Assembly: GCA_025355255.1 (NCBI GenBank)
Contig: JANYAA010000461.1
Span: 1-5,762, forward strand
Origin: Chloroflexota bacterium
GTDB lineage: Bacteria > Chloroflexota > Limnocylindria > Limnocylindrales > CSP1-4
Length of the DNA stretch: 5,762 nt
Direction of reading: 5' to 3'
Made by a program: the position numbers and the translations under genes. This document shows positions 1 through 4,043 of this stretch, one piece after another. Position 1 is the first letter of the stretch. Each line of letters opens with the position of its first letter. Below the pieces are notes generated by a model. That model had not been told where the DNA came from and made no database searches. It was given only the letters and a program-made list of their open reading frames with translations.

Positions 1-180
1 CGGCCGGACGCCGCTGGTGCACGGCAGGCCGATCACCCGCACGCCCGGCGAGTAGTGCATGTGGGCGCTGCCGGCGAGGTCGATGCCGGGATCCGAGATG
101 TTGTTTGTTGAGAACACCAGGATCTTCGGCACGAAGGTGTCGCCGGGGGCCCGGGGCTCAGTGGCGACGGGAGCGGTCAT
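1..180 (-). CDS. MvhD/FlpD-like Hdr-associated electron-transfer subunit, N-terminal part
   Basis: Only the first 60 codons are present; the gene continues past the left edge. After a roughly 17-residue polar, Pro-rich leader comes a segment (residues 18-60) that follows the start of the MvhD/FlpD family: a beta strand PKILVFST, the loop SDPGIDLAGS, then YSPGVRVIGLPC and TSGVRP. In this family (hydrogenase iron-sulfur/delta subunit) the protein links a hydrogenase or other electron donor to HdrA of a heterodisulfide-reductase complex through a [2Fe-2S] cluster. Here the usual first cysteine group (CCNWC type) is replaced by S-T-N-N-I (residues 24-28); only Cys54 of the later motif is visible. 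The ATG at 180-178 is the only start in frame after the last gene, with GGAG nine bases upstream. It is the last visible gene of the minus-strand sulfur operon, so Hdr-like genes are expected to the left. Family call is from remembered motifs; the cofactor state is unknown. Confidence 0.68.
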   Translation of the reverse strand, partial: MTAPVATEPRAPGDTFVPKILVFSTNNISDPGIDLAGSAHMHYSPGVRVIGLPCTSGVRP

Positions 181-211
181 CGGTGGGGGCTCCAGGGCGG
201 AGGGAGGCCAT

Positions 212-240
212 TGCGGCGAGGCAGAGGGTTGCTCGCCGCA
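212..240 (-). terminator. Intra-operon stem-loop between the tusA-like and MvhD-like genes
   Basis: A perfect 9-bp inverted repeat, TGCGGCGAG (212-220) and CTCGCCGCA (232-240), encloses an 11-base loop. It begins 15 bases after the tusA-like stop codon. In the minus-strand transcript it forms a very GC-rich hairpin, but no U tract follows, so it is not a classical intrinsic terminator. It may set a processing point, protect the upstream message from 3' decay, or cause partial read-through to the MvhD-like gene. The hairpin is seen directly; its role is inference. Confidence 0.45.
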
Positions 241-255
241 GCGGCATCGGATGGG

Positions 256-516
256 CTACTTGCGGCGGATGACGAGGACGCGGTCGTAGCCGTCGCCGGG
301 CACGACGCCAAGGAACTCGTGGCCCACCTTGCCGGACCAGGCGCCGATGTCGCTCTTGGTGGCGGGGTCCGTGGACCAGATCTCGATGGTCTCGCCAAGT
401 GCGACGGTGCCCATGCTCTTCTTGGCCTCGAGGAGCGGTCCGGGGCAGGCGGAGCCGCGCGCGTCAACGATCTTGGCGGCGGTGATGGCGGTGAGCTCTT
501 CCAGCGTTGCGGTCAC
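256..516 (-). CDS. tusA: TusA/SirA-family sulfur carrier protein
   Basis: This 86-residue protein matches the small TusA family. The diagnostic motif is ARGSACPGPLLEAKKSM at residues 19-35: Cys24 in the C-P-x-P turn at the start of the first helix carries a persulfide in family members. The strand pattern KIVDARG, then TIEIWSTDPAT, then a C-terminal EFLGVV...YDRVLVIRRK fits the two-layer beta-alpha fold. TusA proteins take sulfane sulfur from rhodaneses, desulfurases or DsrE proteins and hand it to an acceptor; in sulfur metabolism clusters that acceptor is usually an Hdr-like or Dsr complex. The start is GTG (516-514) with a perfect AGGAGG eight bases upstream. The stop codon of the upstream dsrE-like gene overlaps that ribosome site, so the two are probably translationally coupled. 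Use of the symbol reflects family membership, not proof of the E. coli tRNA-thiolation role. Confidence 0.88.
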   Translation of the reverse strand: MTATLEELTAITAAKIVDARGSACPGPLLEAKKSMGTVALGETIEIWSTDPATKSDIGAWSGKVGHEFLGVVPGDGYDRVLVIRRK

Positions 517-524
517 AGGGATGT

Positions 525-530
525 CCTCCT
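525..530 (-). promoter_or_regulatory. Ribosome binding site of the tusA-like gene, overlapping the upstream stop
   Basis: AGGAGG on the minus strand lies eight bases before the GTG start at 516. It shares two bases with the TAG stop (529-531) of the dsrE-like gene. It supports the GTG start and suggests coupling of the two reading frames. Confidence 0.8.
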
Positions 531-894
531 AGTACACGAGCGAGTTGGTGGCCGAGGTGATCTCGGCGATGAAGCGACCGGCGGCAACCACTTCGGCACC
601 GTCAACAAGACCGTCAGTCGACGGAATCCCGCGGCTCTTGAGGCACGGCGAGCACACAAGCAGCTTGGCGCCGAGCTCGCGGACGTCCGCGAGCAGCTTG
701 GCCAGGGGCGGGAACTCCGGGGCGTTGACCGTCTCAGCGACGCCGCGCGCCACGAGCTCTACACCCGGTCCCTGGAAGCCCATGACCACCTCGACGTCGG
801 AGGCGAGGGCGGCTGCCGCCATCACGAACGGCACGGTGGCCAGCTCGGCTTCGGCTGGACCCTTGGTGACCATGAACACGAGCTTTTCGGTCAT
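529..894 (-). CDS. DsrE-family small sulfur-relay protein
   Basis: This 121-residue protein has the DsrE/TusD-like pattern: an N-terminal strand KLVFMVTKGP, a helix rich in small residues (PFVMAAAALASD), a second strand VEVVMGFQGPGVELV, then a helix, then the cysteine-bearing loop LLVCSPCLKSRGI (residues 78-90) and a C-terminal ITSATNSLVY. Cys81 and Cys84 form a C-x-x-C pair; the first lies where the active Cys of DsrE-like proteins usually sits. Family members carry sulfur as persulfide and exchange it with TusA-type carriers, commonly as homo- or hetero-oligomers. The open frame extends upstream to 1101, but the ATG at 894 is chosen because AAAGGAG lies six bases before it and the conserved fold begins right after. 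It lies 29 bases after the DsrE2-like gene and just before the tusA-like gene. Its direct partner is probably TusA, by inference. Confidence 0.8.
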   Translation of the reverse strand: MTEKLVFMVTKGPAEAELATVPFVMAAAALASDVEVVMGFQGPGVELVARGVAETVNAPEFPPLAKLLADVRELGAKLLVCSPCLKSRGIPSTDGLVDGAEVVAAGRFIAEITSATNSLVY

Positions 895-900
895 CGCCGA

Positions 901-907
901 CTCCTTT
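901..907 (-). promoter_or_regulatory. Ribosome binding site fixing the dsrE-like start
   Basis: AAAGGAG on the minus strand, six bases before the ATG at 894. It decides for the 121-residue product over longer in-frame extensions. Confidence 0.8.
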
Positions 908-923
908 GGCGCCTGGGGCGCAC

Positions 924-1334
924 TCAGATGAACAAGACCTGGCCGCCCTCGGCGGCCATGAGGAACGTGGCGATCCCGCCCGACGAGTCCACCAGCGCAT
1001 CGAGGGCGGTCACGTCGATGCCCAGGACGTCCAGCGAGCCCGAGCAGGCGAGGATGGACATCTCGCCCAGCTCCTTGGCCATGCGGAACGTCTCCAGCCA
1101 CGGGATGTGGCCCGTGCCGCGGACCGGCCGGCTGGCACCGTCAACCGTGGCGTCCCAGGCAAGGCTCCGGTTGTCCTCGATGCGGTCCGTGCGGAAGGCG
1201 TCCAGCGCCCAGTACTGCAGCAGGATGTTGACCGGCCGACCCAGCGCAGCGGCACCGGCGGCCAACGTGGCAGCTGCGTGCAGCTTGTCGGCCGTGCCGG
1301 AGAACAGGACGAGGGAGAGGCTGTCTTCGCTCAT
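924..1334 (-). CDS. dsrE2: DsrE2-type protein (DsrE/DsrF/DrsH-like family)
   Basis: This 136-residue protein fits the DrsE_2 family: residues 5-20 LSLVLFSGTADKLHAA, an Ala/Gly-rich helix, then VNILLQYWALDAFR (35-48), a variable loop, MAKELGEMSILACSGSLDVLGID (85-107) and IATFLMAAEGGQVLFI at the C-terminus. Cys97 in the ILACSGSLDVLG motif is the conserved, probably persulfidated cysteine; no other Cys is present. DsrE2 proteins occur beside tusA and Hdr-like genes in sulfur-oxidising bacteria and archaea and take part in cytoplasmic sulfur transfer, often membrane-associated; here I see no clear transmembrane helix. The frame stays open upstream to 1457, but the extension is AT-rich promoter DNA. 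ATG 1334 is preceded by AGGTGATC, an extended match to the 16S 3' end. It is the first gene of the minus-strand operon. The symbol is by family and context. Confidence 0.8.
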   Translation of the reverse strand: MSEDSLSLVLFSGTADKLHAAATLAAGAAALGRPVNILLQYWALDAFRTDRIEDNRSLAWDATVDGASRPVRGTGHIPWLETFRMAKELGEMSILACSGSLDVLGIDVTALDALVDSSGGIATFLMAAEGGQVLFI

Positions 1335-1340
1335 GCGCTG

Positions 1341-1348
1341 GATCACCT
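1341..1348 (-). promoter_or_regulatory. Extended ribosome binding site of the dsrE2-like gene
   Basis: The minus strand reads AGGTGATC; the plus strand GATCACCT equals the 16S rRNA 3'-end word. The core AGGTGA lies eight bases before the ATG at 1334. It fixes the start of a frame that otherwise runs into the promoter. Confidence 0.7.
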
Positions 1349-1395
1349 GGAGGGCGCCGCCGGGGCGGACGCGTCTTGCCGAAACGGTGTGTACG

Positions 1396-1407
1396 CATAT
1401 ATATATG
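1396..1407. promoter_or_regulatory. Perfect AT palindrome, candidate operator or promoter core
   Basis: CATATATATATG is a perfect 12-base palindrome about 62 bases upstream of the dsrE2-like start. ArsR-type and other winged-helix regulators often use AT-rich dyads, so it could be an operator, or simply the melting region of the promoter. The word ATATATGT at its right end recurs at 4410-4417 before the flavoprotein gene. Confidence 0.4.
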
Positions 1408-1441
1408 TTTCTGACACATAGATATGGCGAGCCACTAGTCA

Positions 1442-1455
1442 TGACCTGCGGGTCC
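1442..1455. repeat. GC dyad, diverged member of the TSACCC/GGGTSA family
   Basis: TGACCTGCGGGTCC has half-sites TGACCt and GGGTCc with a two-base spacer. It partly overlaps the 8-base palindrome GTCATGAC (1438-1445). It resembles the dyads between 2110 and 2322, but with one mismatch in each half, so membership is tentative. Confidence 0.35.
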
Positions 1456-1490
1456 AAGCGGACTGCTGTGTCGGGCCTGGGCCAGTCGGC

Positions 1491-1556
1491 GGGTCATTCG
1501 TGACGACCGGCCGGTCCGCATCCGGCCCCGGGGCTGGCACCGTGCACGGGTGACCC
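1491..1556. repeat. Cluster of short palindromes ending on the hemerythrin-like start codon
   Basis: In 66 bases there are: GGTCA-TTCG-TGAC (1492-1504), the perfect 12-base palindrome GACCGGCCGGTC (1505-1516), the perfect 10-base palindrome GCCCCGGGGC (1525-1534), GTGCAC (1542-1547) and GGGTGACCC (1548-1556). The last one contains the GTG start codon and both half-site words of the downstream dyad family. As RNA these could fold into consecutive hairpins that hide the start; as DNA some may be protein sites. Confidence 0.5.
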
Positions 1557-2062
1557 AGTCAGACCCCACGCCAAGCGCCCTGCGCGCAACCACCGATGAG
1601 CACCACGCTCGCCTGCTGCCCCATGTGGACCGGCTGCTTGTCCTGGCGGACATGGTTGGCCAGGTGGAGTGTGCCGCGCTCCACGCGCTGTTCGAGGAGG
1701 AGCACACCTTCATCGTCGGCCAGCTTCTGCCGCACATGGAGACCGTGGAGCTCGCGCTGTACGACCGGATCGAGGTGCTGATGGGCGGTCGCCACTCGAT
1801 GGCGCCGATGCGTGAGGAGCACCGCTCCGTGCGGCGGCTTGTCGAGGAGCTGAGCCGCTACAAGGAGCACGCCGAGGGTTGCAGCTGGAGCGCCGTGGAG
1901 GGGCTGGCGCTTCGCCGGGCGCTCTATCGGCTCCACTCGCTGCTCAAGGTGCACCTCGCGGAGGAGGAGCTCTATCTAGGCGTCCTGGAGCGGAGCCTCA
2001 CGCAAGCGGAGAAGGACCAGCTGGCGCGCGGCCTGGATCACGCGATGACGGAGCCGCTGTAG
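1550..2062 (+). CDS. Hemerythrin-like HHE-domain protein
   Basis: This 170-residue, all-helical, His- and Glu-rich protein matches HHE cation-binding proteins. Candidate ligands come in order: DEHHARLLPHVDRL (His18/19, His24), LLPHMETVELALY (His62, Glu67), MREEHRSVRRLVEEL (His91), and RLHSLLKVHLAEEELYLGVLE (His129, His135, Glu139). Such proteins bind a di-iron or similar metal pair and sense or carry O2 or respond to reactive nitrogen or oxygen species. In the first H-x3-E motif the usual Glu is Val66, with Glu67 one place later, so metal binding may differ. The GTG start at 1550 is uncertain: no good Shine-Dalgarno site precedes it and it sits inside a palindrome. No start candidate lies nearby downstream before the first His motif. 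The gene stands alone, transcribed away from the sulfur operon, with dyad repeats on both sides. Its link to either neighbour is unknown. Confidence 0.75.
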   Translation: MTQSDPTPSALRATTDEHHARLLPHVDRLLVLADMVGQVECAALHALFEEEHTFIVGQLLPHMETVELALYDRIEVLMGGRHSMAPMREEHRSVRRLVEELSRYKEHAEGCSWSAVEGLALRRALYRLHSLLKVHLAEEELYLGVLERSLTQAEKDQLARGLDHAMTEPL

Positions 2063-2106
2063 GCCCGCTGCAGCTGGAGGGCAAACAGACCGGCGCGGCA
2101 CATCCC

Positions 2107-2125
2107 GGCTCACCCGGTGGGTCAT
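2107..2125. repeat. GC dyad copy A
   Basis: The core TCACCC-GGT-GGGTCA (2110-2124) is flanked by GGC on the left and T on the right. Read on the opposite strand it has the same half-site order as copies B and C. Confidence 0.6.
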
Positions 2126-2143
2126 AGCGCGCAGGTCAGCACC

Positions 2144-2164
2144 GGATGACCCATCCGGTGAGCC
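2144..2164. repeat. GC dyad copy B
   Basis: The core TGACCC-ATC-CGGTGA lies at 2147-2161. With flanks it shares CCGGATGACCC and GGTGAGC with copy C, identical at 16 of 21 positions over 2144-2164. Confidence 0.6.
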
Positions 2165-2204
2165 GTCCGTGCTGGAGGGAGCCTCTGGGGTGCCGCCGGG
2201 ATCC

Positions 2205-2225
2205 GGATGACCCGCAGGGTGAGCG
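2205..2225. repeat. GC dyad copy C
   Basis: The core TGACCC-GCA-GGGTGA (2208-2222) is preceded by CCGGA and followed by GCG. It is the best-formed member: both half-sites are intact with a three-base spacer. Confidence 0.6.
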
Positions 2226-2245
2226 GTCTGCGCTCGGCTGCGCGG

Positions 2246-2265
2246 CATCGCTCACCCGATGAGCC
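2246..2265. repeat. GC dyad copy D, half-site variant
   Basis: GCTCA-CCCGA-TGAGC (2250-2264) is an inverted repeat that contains one family half-site, TCACCC (2252-2257). The second half-site is replaced, so it may be a degenerate copy. Confidence 0.4.
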
Positions 2266-2308
2266 GCGACCAGCACGGGGGCCGTCGCGACAGCCGCTGG
2301 GGGCCGAC

Positions 2309-2332
2309 AGACCCGCGGGTGATGACATCCGG
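2309..2332. repeat. GC dyad copy E, nearest the arsR-like promoter
   Basis: AGACCC-GC-GGGTGA (2309-2322) has a two-base spacer and contains the perfect palindrome ACCCGCGGGT. It is followed by TGACATCCGG, whose reverse complement carries the CCGGATG flank seen in copies B and C. Confidence 0.5.
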
Positions 2333-2337
2333 CCCCT

Positions 2338-2368
2338 ATGACATATCAGCTGTGCGTGTGATGTTCAT
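2338..2368 (+). promoter_or_regulatory. Imperfect inverted repeat, candidate operator of the arsR-like operon
   Basis: ATGACATATCA (2338-2348) and TGATGTTCAT (2359-2368) form an inverted repeat with one unpaired base and a ten-base centre. ATGACAT also occurs at 2322-2328 as a direct repeat. The sequence lies about 50 bases before the arsR-like start, where autorepressors of this family bind, and its TGTTCAT half resembles words found in ArsR/SmtB operators. No firm -35/-10 pair is seen. Confidence 0.33.
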
Positions 2369-2415
2369 TAGGCGCTGAGGTGTCCGCCTCGGCAGCCTGA
2401 GGACCAGCTGACCTG

Positions 2416-2745
2416 ATGACCACACCGCTTCCCGTTGTCGGCGAGCCGCGCATGGACCTGCCCGCCCCCGACGTCGCCGATGCAGCCGCGCTTGCCGGCC
2501 TGCTTGCTGACCGTACGCGCGCCGGGATCCTGCGCATGCTGGCCGATGGCCCGCACTGCGTCTGCGAGATGGCCGCTGCGCTGGGCGAGCGCGACAACAA
2601 CGTGAGCAACCACCTGGCCCGGCTGCGCGATGCCGGTCTGGTCCGCGCAGTCCGCCACGAGGCCAACGCGCGGTTCCTCTACTACGAGCGCGACGAGGCA
2701 GCCGTGGCGGCCGCTCGCGATCAGCTGCTGGCAGTGCTCGGATGA
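2416..2745 (+). CDS. arsR: ArsR-family winged-helix repressor with CVC motif
   Basis: This 109-residue protein has the ArsR layout: ALAGLLADRTRAGILRMLADGPHCVCEMAAALGE (residues 25-58), then the recognition helix region NNVSNHLARLRDAGLVRAVRHE (61-82) and the wing plus dimer helix NARFLYYERDEAAVAAARDQLLAVL. Cys48 and Cys50 in HCVCEM fall where E. coli ArsR has C-V-C-D-L-C; the third Cys position is Ala53. Family members release DNA when thiolates bind As(III), Sb(III) or soft metals; the two-Cys form can suffice. The first twelve residues may be extra: an ATG at 2452 begins closer to the conserved domain but has no better ribosome site, while GAGGA lies 12 bases before ATG 2416. The gene ends in ATGA overlapping the permease start, so it probably autoregulates the operon. 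A sulfur or persulfide ligand cannot be excluded. Confidence 0.85.
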   Translation: MTTPLPVVGEPRMDLPAPDVADAAALAGLLADRTRAGILRMLADGPHCVCEMAAALGERDNNVSNHLARLRDAGLVRAVRHEANARFLYYERDEAAVAAARDQLLAVLG

Positions 2746-3782
2746 CCGCCACCGCCGTGCGCCGCGTCCACGTCCCGCTCCCGGTGACCGTGGCGGCCGC
2801 TGCAGTCGCCTGGCTTGTCGCCTGGTTCGTCAACCTCCCGTTCTCCAACTGGCTCGTCTTCGACGTGCTGCGGCTCCAAGCGGGCTCGCAGTCGGGTGAC
2901 GCCGTGGCGTTCTTCCTGTTCGACACGCCCAAAGTGCTGCTGCTCCTCGCCGGGATCGTGACCGTGGTCTCGTTCCTGCGCTCGTTCGTGGCACCGGAAC
3001 GCGTGCGTCAGGCGCTCGCCGGCCGGGGCACGCTGCCGGGCACCGTCGCCGCCGCCTCGTTCGGGATCATCACGCCGTTCTGCTCGTGCTCCGCCGTGCC
3101 GCTGTTCATCGGCTTCGTGGAGGCTGGCGTCCCGCTGGGCGTGACGTTCGCGTTCCTCGTCTCGAGCCCGATGGTCAACGAGGTCGCCATCGTGCTGCTC
3201 TGGGGCCTGTTTGGGCCCGGCATCGCGCTGGCGTACATGGCGGCTGGCTTGGCGGTGGCCATCGTGTCCGGCCTCGTCATCGGGCGCCTTGGCATGGAGC
3301 GCCACGTCGAGGACTACGTCTGGACAATCCGGGCGGGCAGCACGTTGCCCGTCTTCCGGCCGACGCTTGCAGACCGAATCCACGACGCCTGGCGATCAAC
3401 CGTGGACATCCTGGGGCGGGTCTGGCCGTGGGTTGTGGGCGGCATCGCAGTTGGCGCGCTGATCCACGGCTTTGTGCCCACGGAAGTCGTCGCCCAGATC
3501 GGCGGCTCCGGCAACCCGCTCGCGGTGCCGGCGCTCGTGGCCATCGGCGTGCCGCTCTACAGCAACGCCGCCGGAACCATCCCCATCGTGGAGGCACTGC
3601 TGGGCAAGGGCCTGCCGCTGGGGTCCGCGCTCGCGTTCATGATGGCTGTCACTGCCCTGTCGGTGCCCGAGCTGGTGATTCTCCGCCGGGTCATGAAGCC
3701 GCGGCTGCTGGCCGTGTTCGTCGCCGTGGTGGCCAGCGGGATCATCGCCATCGGCTACCTGTTCAACGCGTTTGCCGCTTAG
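2742..3782 (+). CDS. arsP: ArsP-type permease (DUF318 family)
   Basis: This 346-residue membrane protein has about eight hydrophobic spans (approximately 11-30, 56-80, 100-122, 133-155, 158-182, 229-246, 293-314, 321-343) and a polar cytoplasmic loop at 183-225. The family signature is ITPFCSCSAVPLFIGFVEAG (residues 110-129) with Cys114 and Cys116, followed by FLVSSPMVNEVAI, and a second repeat-like motif GVPLYSNAAGTIPIVEAL (269-286). ArsP members export trivalent organoarsenicals; related ones are linked to other soft-metal or thiol substrates, so the cargo is unproven. It overlaps the repressor gene by four bases (ATGA) and is followed 18 bases later by a CxxC protein gene. This repressor-permease-small redox protein order is common in this family, suggesting that the partner keeps the permease cysteines or the substrate reduced. 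Confidence 0.85.
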   Translation: MTATAVRRVHVPLPVTVAAAAVAWLVAWFVNLPFSNWLVFDVLRLQAGSQSGDAVAFFLFDTPKVLLLLAGIVTVVSFLRSFVAPERVRQALAGRGTLPGTVAAASFGIITPFCSCSAVPLFIGFVEAGVPLGVTFAFLVSSPMVNEVAIVLLWGLFGPGIALAYMAAGLAVAIVSGLVIGRLGMERHVEDYVWTIRAGSTLPVFRPTLADRIHDAWRSTVDILGRVWPWVVGGIAVGALIHGFVPTEVVAQIGGSGNPLAVPALVAIGVPLYSNAAGTIPIVEALLGKGLPLGSALAFMMAVTALSVPELVILRRVMKPRLLAVFVAVVASGIIAIGYLFNAFAA

Positions 3783-3800
3783 CGCAAAGGAGCCCATCCC

Positions 3801-4037
3801 ATGACGACCATCCAGGTGCTCGGCCACGGCTGCGACAACTGCAAGCGGCTGGAGGCCAACACGCGCGAAGCCGTCGCCAAGGCGGGCATCGAGGCCGAGA
3901 TCACCAAGGTCACCGACGACCCGGGAATCATGGCCTTCGGCATCCTCTCCACGCCCGGGCTCGTCATCGACGGCAAGGTGGCCAGCTACGGGCGCGTGCC
4001 GTCCGCTGCCGAGATCGCCCGCTGGCTGAAGGCGTAG
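3801..4037 (+). CDS. Small thioredoxin/glutaredoxin-like protein (TM0996/MTH895 type)
   Basis: This 78-residue protein has the short thioredoxin fold: TTIQVLGHGCDNCKRLEANTREAV with redox pair Cys11-x-x-Cys14 (CDNC), EAEITKVTDDPGIMAFGI, the cis-proline motif STPGLVIDGKV (Thr51-Pro52), and a C-terminal helix SAAEIARWLKA. These 'redox-active disulfide protein 2' types are reduced by thioredoxin reductases and often sit next to permeases of the ArsP family. It likely acts in the cytoplasm on cysteines of the permease or on a thiol-bound substrate. The ATG is backed by AAAGGAG (3786-3792) eight bases upstream. It is the third gene of the operon; the next gene starts only six bases after its stop. 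Confidence 0.88.
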   Translation: MTTIQVLGHGCDNCKRLEANTREAVAKAGIEAEITKVTDDPGIMAFGILSTPGLVIDGKVASYGRVPSAAEIARWLKA

Positions 4038-4043
4038 CCGCAC

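Larger units (their letters stand above)
1335..1549. promoter_or_regulatory. Divergent intergenic region between the sulfur operon and the hemerythrin-like gene
   Basis: The 215 bases between the two opposite-facing genes must hold both promoters. The part from about 1391 to 1426 is strikingly AT-rich in a GC-rich region and holds a perfect 12-base palindrome. On the plus strand CTGACA (1411-1416) with ACTAGT (1434-1439) at 17-base spacing is a weak sigma-70-like candidate for the hemerythrin side. For the minus strand I find no convincing -35/-10 pair, although the TATATA run is an obvious melting region. The stretch from 1438 to 1556 is dense in palindromes, listed separately. Confidence 0.5.
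2063..2415. other. Gene-free region with dyad repeats upstream of the arsR-like gene
   Basis: These 353 bases hold no gene I can support; short open frames here lack conserved content and good ribosome sites. The part from 2107 to 2332 carries four to five copies of a GC-rich dyad. The last 80 bases (2322-2400) are more AT-rich and probably hold the arsR-like promoter. There is no U-tract terminator after the hemerythrin-like gene; only the small palindrome GCTGCAGC (2067-2074) follows its stop. Confidence 0.7.

Noticed and set aside
895..1101. N-terminal extension of the dsrE-like protein to 190 residues
   Set aside because: The extension lies inside the dsrE2-like gene in another frame, and a strong ribosome site before the ATG at 894 fixes the shorter start.
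1335..1457. N-terminal extension of the dsrE2-like protein to 177 residues
   Set aside because: The extra codons are promoter-like AT-rich DNA; AGGTGATC before the ATG at 1334 and the start of family similarity favour 136 residues.
211..1503. A 430-codon open frame on the plus strand opposite the sulfur operon
   Set aside because: It is antisense to the TusA, DsrE and DsrE2 genes, shows no family motif, and its translation is the composition-biased shadow of those genes.
2063..2100. An intrinsic terminator after the hemerythrin-like gene
   Set aside because: Only GCTGCAGC/CAGCTG palindromes without a T run follow the stop codon.
2107..2332. A CRISPR array
   Set aside because: The repeats are short, imperfect, palindromic, in both orientations and unevenly spaced (37 to 61 bases), and no cas gene is present.
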